A stretch of DNA of 64,000 nucleotides from the NCBI GenBank assembly GCA_020284085.1, contig JACEVL010001161.1:2214344-2278343 (forward strand), in the 5' to 3' direction. Positions 21,366-32,237 of the stretch are shown in pieces. The notes beneath the pieces were generated by a model, which made no database searches, had not been told where the DNA came from, and saw only the letters and a program-made list of their open reading frames with translations. This stretch comes from Aporrectodea caliginosa (Eukaryota; Annelida; Clitellata; Crassiclitellata; Lumbricidae). Each line of letters starts with the position of its first letter. Positions within the stretch are counted from its first letter, which is position 1. The position numbers and the translations under genes were made by a program.

Positions 21366-21930
21366 CGTGTATGATGAAGCACTTCAAGCACGATGAAGCA
21401 CTTCAACCACATGGAAGCTGCATTGGAGCTCTCCTCTCTTTCTCACCCATCTCTTTCCAATGACTGCCCTACAGAATGACAACTCTTAACTCCTAACAGA
21501 CTGGTGACTCATTCTTAGCAACTCCCATTGCCTGTTTAACAACAGAGCTCGATTAACGTTTATTATTTTTTAGGCCCTATATACCTTCATTACTTGTCTA
21601 TTGTCACAGGTTGCGATGTGACAGCGTGCACGATTACTAATAAGCGAATAGCCTATAGCCTAATAAAAATATTAATTAATAAAAACAATATTTTGTAGGC
21701 TGCTCAGATATCGTATTTAGAAATTTATAAAGCGCCTCTCATAGTGAGCACCAATCAGAATCTTACTATAATAATTATTATAGTCCTAATTAAGGCAAGG
21801 GCTGCATGACAAGCGAGCGACTGGATATAGGTTAGGGCCTATAATTAGGTCTATATAGCTGGACTGCGGATTCGATTGGCAATATCATATTGTTTCATAT
21901 TGCCAATATGAAACTGCTCAGAACAAGAAT
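21366..21930. other. Intergenic, no recognisable feature
   Basis: AT-rich sequence without a convincing ORF or terminal repeat. Confidence 0.4.
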
Positions 21931-21934
21931 AGCC

Positions 21935-21995
21935 ACTACCCTGCATGTGGTAGTGCCAGTCCCAAGCCTGGAGAAAGGAGGAGGGCGACACTAAT
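21935..21995 (+). mobile_element. SINE 3'-end fragment
   Basis: GGTAGTGCCAGTCCCAAGCC followed by GGAGGAGGGCGAC closely matches the reverse complement of 56845-56890, where the same block is the 3' part of a tRNA-derived SINE. Here only the tail part is recognisable. Confidence 0.55.
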
Positions 21996-22044
21996 CATCC
22001 TCGTTATGACACAGTGTCGTTACACAGCAACCAAGAATAGCCTA

Positions 22045-22140
22045 TAATTATAGTGATCGCGGGTCGTCTCCCGATGGTGGTTTATTTCAGAGATTGAAAT
22101 CTCGGACTAGCACAGTCCGTACACGGGGACCTTAAATGGC
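22045..22140 (+). mobile_element. 5'-truncated tRNA-derived SINE
   Basis: CGCGGGTCGTCTCCCGATGG followed by GGTTTATTTCAGAGATTGAA and ATCTCGG matches, with changes, the post-B-box region of the minus-strand SINE at 45855-45985. The A-box half is missing. Confidence 0.5.
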
Positions 22141-22506
22141 GAGGCATGCAGCGCTAGCTCGGTGGTGAAGGATCGCAACCGATCAATTCATGAGAATGAG
22201 CAGCAGGGTCGATCGAGACCATGTGCTCGCTATATAAAAACATGTGCATGGGCATTTACATTTACATTTGATTTCATCAAGGTGGCACAAACTAATTAAT
22301 GTAGGCTATCTGCTCTTCATCAAGGTTCGACTCCAGGACAGATCTGTAGGTCTGTCTCATTCGTTTGCATAGTCGTCGAACTATTGAAAGACCATAGACC
22401 TAATGGCCCTATAGTCTTAGTTTGTAAGCCTCCATTGCTTAGGCAGTTAGGCTACTTGATCCCGGTTGCAATCTAGGCCTGTCGATCTAATAAAATCATT
22501 GAATAG

Positions 22507-22678
22507 CAGTGGCGGCGCCAGAGGGGGATAGGGGGCTTTGCTCCCCCTAAAGGGTCCGGGCGGCTCAGCTCCCCCCCCAAGTGGGAAGTCACTGCAAATC
22601 ACAGGAAGGAGGGGACAAAAAGGAAGCGCTTGGAGCTTTAGCCCCTCCCCCCAACCTGAAATCCTGGCGCCTCCACTG
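22507..22678. mobile_element. hAT MITE (172 bp)
   Basis: Ends CAGTGGCGGCGCCAGA and CTGGCGCCTCCACTG form inverted repeats, with the perfect 8-bp duplication TTGAATAG at 22499-22506 and 22679-22686. Its sequence, including AAGTGGGAAGTCACTGCAAA and AACCTGAAATCCTGGCGCC, is shared with the element at 24817-24972. Non-coding. Confidence 0.92.
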
Positions 22679-23032
22679 TTGAATAGGCCTGCATGCCTTC
22701 GTATCTCTATACGCATCGTTTAATGTAGGCCTAGTGCTTTCAAAAATTAAACGTAGGCGACTCAGGCCAAGGGTCCGGGCGGCTGTCGGACGCTGTCCGG
22801 GTGCCATAGCGCCAAAACTCACACAAGTTTGGCTCTGTGACGCCGAGGCAGGATCGAGAGTACTCACACAACTTTTTTGCTGGCGCTTTGTATTTGATGC
22901 TTGCTAAAGTAGGCTAGTTATCGACTTATTGTGTCATTAACGCTTTTCATTTCATGCTTAGGCCTTTCTTGTATGACAAACTTTGTAAAAAAAATGACAA
23001 ACATATTCATTATAGATTATAGCTGATATAGG

Positions 23033-23035
<3 letters not shown>

Positions 23036-23071
<36 letters not shown>
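23036..23071. repeat. (TA)n microsatellite
   Basis: An uninterrupted AT dinucleotide run of about 36 bp. Confidence 0.9.
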
Positions 23072-23314
23072 CTTTATCCATATTATGTCTGTAGGCCTAC
23101 TTGGCTGAGGTTGGCTCACACAATATTTAAAACTTCCCTGGCCACTGATGTAGACCTATAGGCCTACTTTTCGGTTATTTGTAGGCCTACATATATGAGA
23201 GGAATGCGTATAACTGTGTATAAACGCCTAGGCCTGTCTTTATGCAGAAATTCTAGTTGTGTTTTATTGGATTAATTAAAAACTTATACACACTTGGCCT
23301 ATAGCTCAAATAAA

Positions 23315-23447
23315 GTAGGCCGCTTCATTGACTTTTCGCGCTCCAAAGTCCAAACCACCTCTCCCAACCCCAATGGCTCACTAGGCCTCTTCATTGACTT
23401 TTCACCCTCCAAAGTCCAAACCTCCTCTCACCAGCCCCAATGGCTCA
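23315..23447 (+). repeat. ~66-bp tandem duplication
   Basis: Two adjacent units contain CTTCATTGACTTTTC, CTCCAAAGTCCAAACC and CCCCAATGGCTCACT with a handful of differences. Each unit begins with TAGGCC. The duplicated frame is open but has no recognisable function. Confidence 0.85.
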
Positions 23448-23809
23448 CTTTTGCCGTCCTCAGCACTACAGAAATCGTAAATCCTAAGCCCGTATTTCGT
23501 CAAGGTCCACAAAAAGTTAATTCGATAACACAATGTAGGCACAGTCATGATAAACGCGAAGCCGCGTATTTTTTTAGCAACAGGAAAGTATATATTAGGC
23601 CAGGTAGGCTTAGGCCTACATAAGGAAGGTTCGACAAAATTAATGGCTTGTCTGAGAGCGAATCAGCAGCAAGACTCGGCCAAATGCAGCTTGAAGAGCA
23701 CTCGATAGAGACTGCCACTTTAACGTTAAAAGGCCATTACGATACCACAGATGCATAATCACCGTTCTATAGTTCCGTGACTGTCACGTGCAACTTCTAT
23801 GCACATTTC

Positions 23810-24035
23810 CAGTGCCGGTTTTAGGTATAGGCCAGAGCTATCTTTTTCAGTAACAGAAGGCTCTGGTATAGGCCATTTAGGTGGCTGTCTAGAACGGCAT
23901 TTTTCAAGGGGCGGCAAATTCCGCAAAAACATGATGGTCACTTCTGCCAAAAAGATGTCATTTATGAGTAAGAGGCGGCACTTTTGTCCTTGCCTGTAGC
24001 ACAAAACTGTCAAAGACTGTTAAAGGCCGCCACTG
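23810..24035. mobile_element. hAT MITE (226 bp)
   Basis: Starts CAGTGCCGGTTTTAGG and ends AAAGGCCGCCACTG (reverse complement CAGTGGCGGCCTTT). The perfect 8-bp duplication CACATTTC lies at 23802-23809 and 24036-24043. No coding capacity. Confidence 0.88.
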
Positions 24036-24159
24036 CACATTTCAACGCAGATAAAGACTATTCGTGTAGGTACGCCATATATTATATTATAGGCTATAAT
24101 AGATATCTATGGTGAATTGATCAAAAAGGCCAAAAAGGCCTACGCTGCTTATACCGCGT

Positions 24160-25115
24160 AGGCCTACACAACAAGCCACTGAAGCCAGCAACTTGCTAAG
24201 ATTGACTATTCCCTTTTGCCAACTTTTGGATGAAAGTTTTCCTTCCTGTGTCTTTTCAACCTCTGTTCGTAACCTGGGTGTCACTCTCTTGATAGCTCTC
24301 TTTCCTTCTCTGACCACATCACTAATCTCACCCGCTCCTGCTATTACCATCTCCGACGCCTGAAGGCAGTCCGACGATCTGTTTCTTCTTTGGTTTTTAC
24401 CTCAGTAGTTTATGCCTTCATTTGCTCTGGCATAAACTATTGTAATTCCCTTTATTGGCCTTCCGAAAGTACGTCTCTCTCCTTTGCAATCGGTTCTTAA
24501 TTCAGCTGCAAGATTTTTGCCCGTTTTCCGCGATTCTCCCATATCTCTACATTCATGTTTGAACAACTATATACATTGTCTTCCTCTTACTGCACGCATC
24601 CAGTTAAAGGTACTTGTCCTCATATGCCGATCCTACCTATAGGTCTTGCCCCTAAATACCTCTGTGACTACATACGTCGGTCTACCTCGGCTGCTTGACC
24701 TTCTGATCGTCTTGACCTTTTTGTTCCTCGTATGAGAACGGCCATAGCCCAGTCCCGTGCCTCTACCTGCATTGGCCCTTCGCTATGGAATCAACTTCCC
24801 CTTTAGTTCGCGCCATCAGTGGCGGCGCCATAGGGATAGGGGGTTTAGCCCCCCCACTGCGGCTCAGCCCCCCCCAAGTGGGAAATCACTGCAAATCACA
24901 GGGAGGAGGAGTCAAAAGAGAAGGGCTTGGAGCTTTAGCCCCCCCAAACCTGAAATCCTGGCGCCTCCACTGCTCGCCACCATATTATCAGATGGCCCTG
25001 CTAAATCTTTTCGCTACCTCAAAACTTGTCTTTATTCTCGGGGACGGGACTTTCGCACTGGGAGCCCCTCTTACTGGTGTGCACTGTGAGAGGCGCTTTA
25101 TAAATCTTTAAATAC
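24160..25115 (+). mobile_element. CR1/L2-like LINE C-terminal region, decayed, split by a MITE
   Basis: The plus strand reads SQQLAKID, SVRNLGVTL, INYCNSLYWPSES, SVLNSAARFLPVFRDSP and CIGPSLWNQLP. After the insertion at 24817-24972 it continues GPAKSFRYLKTCLYSRGRDF and a GAGGCGCTTTATAAATC tail. It has many frameshifts and stops. The 3' tail GAGAGGCGCTTTATAAATC ends in AATACAATACAA at about 25124. Confidence 0.7.
24817..24972. mobile_element. hAT MITE (156 bp) inserted in a LINE
   Basis: Ends CAGTGGCGGCGCCATA and CTGGCGCCTCCACTG match the element at 22507-22678, as does the interior (AAGTGGGAAATCACTGCAAA). The flanking 8-mers CGCGCCAT and CTCGCCAC agree at six of eight positions, consistent with a decayed duplication. 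It interrupts the LINE frame between the WNQLP and GPAKSF blocks. Confidence 0.8.
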
Positions 25116-25139
25116 AATACAATAGGCCTAGACATCGCG

Positions 25140-25860
25140 GGACAGGATGTGTGCCCCGTGTGCTTTACTTAAAAGTCTTCCTTTTCTGTTCATTTCTTTG
25201 GTAACCCCGATGGGATCCATGACAAAGCAGGAGTACAGAGAACGGTATAGGGGCCTACGGTAGTCTGCTGGTTGGTGTAAATGCCATCACCGCGGCTGTG
25301 GTATTTTGCGGCAACTGGCCAGAAGCAAGTCGTCCTTAAACGATCGCCTGCTTATTGCTAGACAGTTGCGACTTATCAGATCATAAATAGTCCTTGTTTC
25401 TAGGAATGCCTGTTAGAACAGTGCACGGGGTGGGTCAGTGCCAAACGCAGGCGAATAAACAGACGTAGCATAGGCTACAAACGAACAAATCTAAACCAAT
25501 GACTGATGTAGTGCCGTTTTCACGATGAGCACGGCATCAATCGATGGTAGGCCTATAGGCCTATCTTCATGGATATAGGCAGTGCATATTTCCCCCCCGT
25601 AGTTTTAGGATTTGTCCCAGTAGTTTTGGTGATTTTATTCCAGGTAATACTCTACTTTCCATGTTAGTTTACAATATGAAATCATTATAACCTTCTAATT
25701 CTCTTCATTCCTTTGGTTACCTGATATCATAAGTGATTGGTCTAAATTAAAATATTTTTTAATTAATTTCTAATTTCTATGTTCTAAGTTCTAATGAAAC
25801 TCCGTAGTCAAAAGTCGAAACAAGCAAACATTTATAGAATGTAACTAGGCCTATAGGCCT
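25140..25860. other. Intergenic, no recognisable gene; four TAGGCCTA octamers
   Basis: I see no coding region or TE ends. TAGGCCTA occurs as two overlapping pairs near 25550-25565 and 25849-25864. Confidence 0.5.
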
Positions 25861-27110
25861 ATTATAGTTGGTCTAATTATTCTGGGTGTCGTTTAGGTCG
25901 AGAGTTGGAAGGTAGATGATCGGTTGAGTCGGGGTAAGAGTTCTTGAAGAGGATAGACTTTAGTTTCGAGTGGAAAGCCTTGGCGGTGATGGATAGAGGA
26001 GCCTGATGCGGATGATGGTGGTTGATTGGAGATGATGGTGGAGGAACCGAAAAGTGCGGAATTCAGGAGGTAGGTCGTTCCAGAGACGTGGTGCAGTGTT
26101 GGATATGGCTCGGTTGGAGAACTTGAGATGAGTAGTGACAGAAGGTCGAGAGAGAGTGAGAACGGAGGATGATCGGGTAGAGCTGGTTGGCTGGATGGTG
26201 AAGAGGTCGCGAAGATATCTGGACTGAGAGTATTGCAGAGAGTTGTAGGTTAGTGATAGGACTTTGAAGTGAATTCGCTCTGGGATTTTTAACCAATGGA
26301 GTGATTTGAGGATAGGAGTGATATGATGATGCTTGGGCGTTCTGGTGACGACTCTGGCTAATGAGGTTTGGATGAGCTGCAGACGCTTTACTTGGGTGGA
26401 TTCAAGGTTGAGAAAGAGGGAATTGCAATAGTCGAGCTTTGAGTGGACAATGGAGGTAGCGATGGTGGAGGCAGTTTTTAAGTCGAGCATGAGTCGGATG
26501 CGGCAGGGGTCACGAATGTGCATGAAGCAGGAGCGCGAGAGGTTGGAGATGTGATTAGAGAAGCAGAGATGTGATGTGGATCAAAGGTTACACCAAGATT
26601 GCGGACAGGGGCATCAGAGGTTAAGGTAAGAGATGAAGAGTCAGTGGATAGGTGTATTGAAGGGTCAGGGATTTTCTTGATTTGGTCAGGAATGCCTAGG
26701 ATGATGAATTCTGTTTTGAAAGGGTTCAGGCAGAGGAGGTTGGACGACATCCATTGAGAGACTAGGTTAACCACATTTGAGTAGTTTTGCAATGGAGGTG
26801 GAAAAAGAGCTTGGGGAGAAGGATATGTAGAGTTGGGTGTCGTCGGCGTAAAGATGGAGGATTCTATGAGATGGCTTAATGGTGTGGTATACAGAATGAA
26901 GAGCAGTGGACCCAGGACGGAGCCTTGAGGGACACCACAAGAAAGTGGGAGGGGTTGCGAACAGTGGCTGGAGGCTTTAACAGAGAAGGATCTGGAAGAC
27001 AAGTAGGATTGGAACCATAGCAGAGCAGTGCCAGAGACGCCAAACCAAGATGACAGTCGATGAAGAAGGAAGCTGTCATCAATGGTGTCGAATGCGGTGG
27101 AGATGTCGAG

Positions 27111-27659
27111 TAGAGAGTGACATGGGGAGGCAATCTCGTCCCCATCCCCGCCCCGCAACAAGTAAGTCTTCCCCATCCCCACCCCATCCCCGCAGAGTTT
27201 GTCCCCATCCCCGCCCCATCCCCGCAGGTTTTCTCCCCATCCCCACCCCATCCCCGCAGGACGACATCACATTCCCCGCATAAAGTTTACACCAATTCAA
27301 ATTTAAAAAATAACATTTTTTAGCCTGCAAATCCATTTGTATTGCAGACTGCAATAGTCTGTTATTATCTTATTGACAGTTTGCATTAACCAAGTCCTGA
27401 CTATTTCTGACTAGAAGGCTTCAGGAAATAAAAATTCTCCTTATCAGTTCTCAAGTTCTTAACATCACCCGGGTTTATTGCCGGCTCATTCCCCATTACC
27501 GCGGTATTACCGCGAGAGTAAACCCCATTACCGCGGTATTACCGCAATTGTTGTCCCCATTACCGCGGTATTACCGCAATTGTTGTCCCCATTACCGCGG
27601 GATTTACTGCGGTTACCGCGGTTTCCCCGCGGGGAAATTCCCCATATCACTCTCTAAAA
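27111..27659. mobile_element. hAT-like element with CCCCAT and CCGCGG repeats, inside the LINE
   Basis: Ends TAGAGAGTGACATGGGGA and TCCCCATATCACTCTCTA are inverted repeats with one mismatch. Flanking 8-mers ATGTCGAG and TTGTCGAG (27103-27110, 27660-27667) agree at seven of eight positions if three extra A bases are counted with the right end. Next to the left end are tandem CCCCATCCCCGC units; next to the right end are repeated ATTACCGCGGTATTACCGC units. Non-coding. It interrupts the LINE just before the LDISTAFDT motif. Confidence 0.7.
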
Positions 27660-28414
27660 TTGTCGAGCCTCAGTCGAGGAGATAGAGGCAGGAGACTTGC
27701 TGATGGCTGACGGCAGAGACCAGTTTATTGTACAGAGAGGCGAGTAGAGTTTCTGCATGTGGAGTGGTGTTTAGTGAAGCCAGATTGGTGGGGGTTGAGC
27801 AGTGAGTTTGTAGTCGTTGAGCCGGGTAAGGACAATTCGTTCAGTTAATTTTGCTAGAAAGGAAAGATTTGAGATCGGACGGTAGTTTGATAGGTTTTCC
27901 TTGTCAAGATTTGCCTTTTTGAGAAGGGGAGAGACGAGAGATCGAGTGCTTGAAAACCATAGGGAAGTTACCAGTGGAGAGCAAAAGATTGATGATTTTG
28001 GTGATTACAGGAACGAGGACAGAAGCACAGTCTTTTAGAAGAGAGGTGGGGATTGGATCAAGTTCACATTCCTTGTTGGGAAGAGAGTTTAGGAGGAGTG
28101 ACACTTCTGTTTCAGTGACAGGAGAGAAAATTTGGAAAGATGATTGAGGGGCAGGAGGAGTAGGGTTTGGAAAGGGGAGTGAATCAGTGCTGGAAGAGTT
28201 GGAGGCTAGAAGGGATTGTAGCATAAAGCGAAGGGATGAGATTTTGTCACAGAAGAATGAACAGAAGGTATCAGCGATAGAGGGGAGGGAATGGAGCTGG
28301 GTAGTGGGGAGGGAGATTTGCGATGGAGAAGAGAATTTACAACTCTCCAGAGATGTCTTGGATTGGAGAAGTTGGAATGTATTAGTGAGGAGTAGTAGGC
28401 TACTTTTTTGGCAG

Positions 28415-28625
28415 CAGCGGTCAATCAGTCAATCAATCAATCAATCAATCCTTTTATTGTTTCCATAGAATAGTTTACAAGTAGTGATCCAGAATAATCA
28501 TAATCAACGATCATAAGTTTAGAAATTAAAACAGACAGATCACATGATTATCTTGTTAACGTTTGAGGGAAACAATCGGGTTCCCAGAAGGGACTGAAGT
28601 CCCGCTAAGTTAGGGATAGGCTACC
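28415..28625 (-). mobile_element. 5'-truncated LINE 3' end with GATT tail
   Basis: Read on the minus strand, a non-coding 3' region with GCGGGACTTCAGTCCC ends in AATAAAAGGATTGATTGATT. The same region (GGGATTGACGATCCCGC in plus orientation) sits at the 3' end of the LINE at 30240-31855, so both belong to one family. It interrupts the older LINE between the KLTIFS and AAKKVAYYSS blocks. Confidence 0.65.
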
Positions 28626-29436
28626 CATGTTAGCAGAAGGATGACAGTTGAGTATAGTCTACACAAAGCATTGTCAGAAAAAATGGTCAGTTTATGGTAT
28701 CTATTGGTGACAGATTTTAGGGTAGTGAGGGCTTTTGCTCTAGAAGTTTGGTCAGTAGTGCTCTGGTAGGTGTGCTCAAGGTGCCTGCGGAAGGTTTTGA
28801 AAGCTTGGAGGTAGGAAGTGAACCAAGGGTTACTGGTATGCGAGCTGTGCTTGGTTATGAGTGGTGCGTGGATGTCAAGGAGGTCAGAAAGGGTGGAATT
28901 GTAGCAAGAAAGGAGGTCGTCAAGAGAAGACGGAGGGTTAATCAAATAATAACCAGTTAATTTGGAGTGAAGGATAGGCCTATCTTTGGTGAAGGCCTGA
29001 TAGTCAATGGACCCGATGAGACGGAATGAGTGAGTGGAAGGAGGGGGCCGAGGAAAAGGCTTAATTTCGAGGTCGGACATGATTAGATAGACGGTATGAT
29101 TAGTGTGACGGTATGAAACGGTATGCCATAGGCCTACCGGCACCTCTCCTATAGCTGGCCGGCTAAAAGCATACCGGTACTTCTCCAGGCGAGAAATCCA
29201 TACCGGTGGGGAAGGGGAAGTGGTTCTTATATCCATAACGGCACCTCTTGCTTCCCACATGGACCCCTGCCCATATCACACGTCACATAATAACTCTAAT
29301 CACAATACTATCACTTGCACAGTTTTGTAGCTGGAACTTTCCACTGCATCACAGTCACTCAGCCTGTCACTGACTTATTTGTATCAATTATTTTGATGGT
29401 ATAGTAAATTTAACAGAAGAATTTAGGCCTACACGT

Positions 29437-30005
29437 AGACATGGTTACGATTGTCTTCAGACAAAGAGTAAACGTACATGGACACGAAGAGAAAACGTAG
29501 ATAGGCCTATACTTACGATTGTCTTCTAATACGTGAATTTACATGTAGACATGGTTGCGATTGTCATCAAACAATAAGAGGAAACGTAGACATGGTTTCG
29601 ATTGTCTTCAGACAAAGAGGAAACGTAGATATGGTTACAATTGTCTTCAGACGAAGAGAAAACGTAGATAATGGTTACGATTGTCTTCAGACAAATAGAA
29701 AACATAGACAAAGTTACGATTGTCTTCAGACAAAGAGAAAACGTAGACATGGTTACTATTGTCTTCAGACGAAGAGAAAACGTAGATAATGGTTACGATT
29801 GTCTTCAGACTAATAGAAAACATAGACAAAGTTACGATTGTCTTCAGACAAAGAGAAAACGTAGACATGGTTACGATTGTCTTCAGACAAAGAGAAAACG
29901 TAGACATGGTTACGATTGTCTTCAGACAAAGAGAAAGCGTAGACATGGTTACGATTGTCTTCAGACAAAGAGAAAACGTACGCATGGTTTCGATTGTCTT
30001 CTAAC
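29437..30005 (+). repeat. 39-bp minisatellite, ~14 units
   Basis: The unit is ATGGTTACGATTGTCTTCAG then ACAAAGAGAAAACGTAGAC, 39 bp, repeated from about 29437 to 30005. Units are most alike at the right end and more degenerate at the left. Since 39 is divisible by three, both strands stay open (plus-strand repeat MVTIVFRQRENVD), but I see no start context, domain or conserved partner exon. One early unit contains the octamer TAGGCCTA at 29503. Confidence 0.95.
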
Positions 30006-30239
30006 TAGGCCTATAGTTGATCTAATTATGTTTCAAACTTCTAAGAATAAGTTAAATAGGGATACGTCGCATCATACGTGTAATAATAAAAAGCAAATTT
30101 GCACGGTATACCTAGAACGTTCGGCTAATAGCAGAGTTGCCAGATTTCGGAAGTGCTTGGTCGCGAAATCACATCAATAAGTAGCCCAAAAGTCGCGAGC
30201 TGAGCAGCTAAATGAAAATATTGGCACATTTTTCCTAGG

Positions 30240-31855
30240 TCGGCTACATTCAATTCAATTCAATTCAATTTATTTTCAATTCAATTCAATTCAATTCAAT
30301 TCAATTTATTTTCCTGTAACCGACATCAGATTTACAATTATGTCAGTGTACATTCAATGACGTTCCGGTTACCAAGTGGAGGACCCTGAAGGGATTGACG
30401 ATCCCGCTAAATAGGGCCACCCAGGTAATGAAATAAAAAGTTCCGATAACACATGACAGCAAGCTTGCTTTCGGAGACAGGATTTAAGCAAAAAATTCGG
30501 ATAACTTAACTAATTGAACTTAACTAAACACCCATAACATTAAATAGCATTTATTCAAATGTCTAGATGTATCAGATAGTGGCGTACGTAATTTATTCTT
30601 AAATATTTTTAAACCAGTCAATTGTCGGATCCATAGGGGAATATTGTTCCATAACTTAGCCCCAGCGAATCTAATAGAAAACAGTCGAGTATTTGTGTGG
30701 GCAAAGGGCTGTCGATACAACTTAGTGCTTCTAGTAGGATAGGAATGAATTTCAGAGGTAAGGAGGAAGAGTTTATTATATATAGCTGGTAATAGATTGT
30801 GCTCGTACCGATACATGAATTCGCCTACCTGCGCTATCCTAATTTGTTCCACAGTTAATAGTTTGAATTCAAGAAACGACTTATTGGTATGAGATCCGTA
30901 GGGAGTGCCAGCAATGAATCGGACAGCTCGCTTTTGGAGGATGGTCAGCCTTTGCAGGTTTGACTTGTACGTAGAGGCCCAGATTAAGTTACAATAACCA
31001 AGGTAGGGATATATCAGCGAGTAATAGAGCGTTAACCGAACCTTGGGTGGCAGAAGATAGGAGGCACGATTTAGGATTCCCATGTTCTTTGCTATTTTGG
31101 AGGAGACTGTCTTAATATGTTCTTTCCATGACAGATGCTGGTCCAATATTACTCCTAGAAATTTGGATGATGTCACCTGAGTGATTGGGTTACCATCGAT
31201 ACATAGTGTTTTTGAGTCAGAGGGACAATTTTTTTTATGAGACCTAAATAATATATAATTGGTCTTATCAAGATTGAGAGATAATTTATTGGCACGAAAC
31301 CAGTTGGCAATCAGAGCAAGTTCAGCATTCACTTTTTGATATAAAATGTCCAAGGAGTTGTGGGAAAAGAAGATATTAGTATCATCAGCAAAGAAAATGA
31401 AATACATAAGAGGTGAGGCGTTTGGAATGTCATTAATATAGATAGGCCTAAGGAACAATAGTGGTCCTAGATTCGAACCTTGAGGAACCCCAAAATTAAT
31501 TGCACGCATCGTAGAAGTGGCTCCGTTGCAGTGCACTACTTGTGAGCGGTTCTCTAGATAACTGGCAAACCAATTGAGTTGGGCTCCTCTTATGCCATAG
31601 TTATTTAGTTTTTTAAGTAGAATGTTATGATTCACCGTATCAAATGCTTTGGCCAAGTCGAAAAAGACTCCAAGGGAGTATTCATTATTTTCTATTGCTT
31701 CTGATATTTTGTCTTGGATACTCATCAATGGCATAGACGGGGAGCGACCAGCTTGAAAACCATGCTGAGATGGAAATATAATATTAGCTTTTTCTAGAAA
31801 GTTGCTTAGTCTTTCGTACATTAATTTTTCAAATATTTTAGCAAAGAACATGCTT
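30240..31855 (-). mobile_element. CR1-like LINE, 5'-truncated, with open RT frame
   Basis: The 3' end on the minus strand is a run of AATTG pentamers (30247-30304), the element's terminal repeat. The 3' UTR contains the GCGGGATCGTCAATCCC block. The 5' end is cut just before the RT core (about 31855). The ORF shows no frameshift, so this is probably the youngest LINE here. It sits inside the hAT element 30132-32188 and is therefore younger than it. Confidence 0.88.
30520..31851 (-). CDS. Reverse transcriptase of a CR1-like LINE (N-terminally truncated ORF2)
   Basis: A 443-codon frame without disruption. The catalytic residues of the RT palm are all present: FFDLAKAFDTVNH (D65), GVPQGSNLGPLL (121-132) and FFADD (D156/D157). 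It is followed by ANWFRANKLSLNLDKTNYIL, KFLGVILDQHLSWKEHI and the post-RT region to TRLFSIRFAGAKLWNNIP. The endonuclease and finger domains are lost, so it cannot retrotranspose alone. Oddity: the normally invariant LLFLIYINDLP reads LLFLRPIYINDIP. The extra Arg-Pro is encoded by the TAGGCCTA octamer at 31444. Lengths, order and tail fit CR1-clade ORF2. Confidence 0.85.
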   Translation of the reverse strand: MFFAKIFEKLMYERLSNFLEKANIIFPSQHGFQAGRSPSMPLMSIQDKISEAIENNEYSLGVFFDLAKAFDTVNHNILLKKLNNYGIRGAQLNWFASYLENRSQVVHCNGATSTMRAINFGVPQGSNLGPLLFLRPIYINDIPNASPLMYFIFFADDTNIFFSHNSLDILYQKVNAELALIANWFRANKLSLNLDKTNYILFRSHKKNCPSDSKTLCIDGNPITQVTSSKFLGVILDQHLSWKEHIKTVSSKIAKNMGILNRASYLLPPKVRLTLYYSLIYPYLGYCNLIWASTYKSNLQRLTILQKRAVRFIAGTPYGSHTNKSFLEFKLLTVEQIRIAQVGEFMYRYEHNLLPAIYNKLFLLTSEIHSYPTRSTKLYRQPFAHTNTRLFSIRFAGAKLWNNIPLWIRQLTGLKIFKNKLRTPLSDTSRHLNKCYLMLWVFS

Positions 31856-32237
31856 TATTGGTTTCGCGAAGACACGTGATTAATCACTGAGGTAAAAAGT
31901 TAGATGTCAGATCGACTGCTTAGGCCTAATGCTTACCGTAGACTAGTCTGTACTCCGAGGAGCATGTCTTTATTACTAAGTTAGCAGCACCACATAAGAA
32001 TAGTAGCTAGTAACAGTGACAGCAACAGCCTGCGTTCAATGTATGAGAATTCATGTTGTCGCCGTAGCCACCGCGGGACAATTCAAAAGTAGCCCAAATA
32101 TGGCGAGGTCGCGAGGACGAAATTTTCAGTCGCGAGCGCATTGAAAAGTAGCCCAACTGGCGCTTTTCGCGATGACCTGTCAACCCTGGCTAATAGTGCC
32201 GATTGAAGGACTTTGAGTGCGTCCTTCAAGCTCAGTA

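Larger units (their letters stand above)
25872..29095 (-). mobile_element. L2/CR1-like LINE, long decayed copy with two insertions
   Basis: The most complete LINE in the window. From right to left on the minus strand: endonuclease C-terminal and linker (28640-29095: YYLINPPSSLDDLLSCYNST, ITKHSSHTSNPWFTSYL), linker (28206-28400: HLWRVVNSLLHRKS), RT start (27904-28224: NSLPNKECELDPIPTSLLKD), RT core (26500-27110: [37 protein letters not shown], a frameshifted YADD region), and post-RT region (25872-26520: VHSKLDYCNSLFLNL, HITPILKSLHWLKIPERIHF, ISNTAPRLWNDLPPEFRTF). Two later insertions split it (27111-27659 and about 28415-28625). Frameshifts make it inactive. Confidence 0.85.
30132..32188. mobile_element. 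hAT-like element containing a LINE
   Basis: Left end CAGAGTTGCCAGATTTCG and right end (reverse complement CAGGGTTGACAGGTCATCG) are similar, and both sides carry AGTAGCCCA and TCGCGAG motifs close to the ends. The perfect 8-bp duplication GCTAATAG lies at 30124-30131 and 32189-32196. Removing the LINE at about 30240-31855 leaves an element of about 440 bp with no coding region. Confidence 0.88.

Noticed and set aside
22300..22345. B-box-like GGTTCGACTCC
   Set aside because: No A box at the right spacing and no SINE body recognised.
29647..30180. Frames of 112-169 codons with 13-residue repeats
   Set aside because: Artefacts of the 39-bp minisatellite, whose unit length keeps frames open on both strands.
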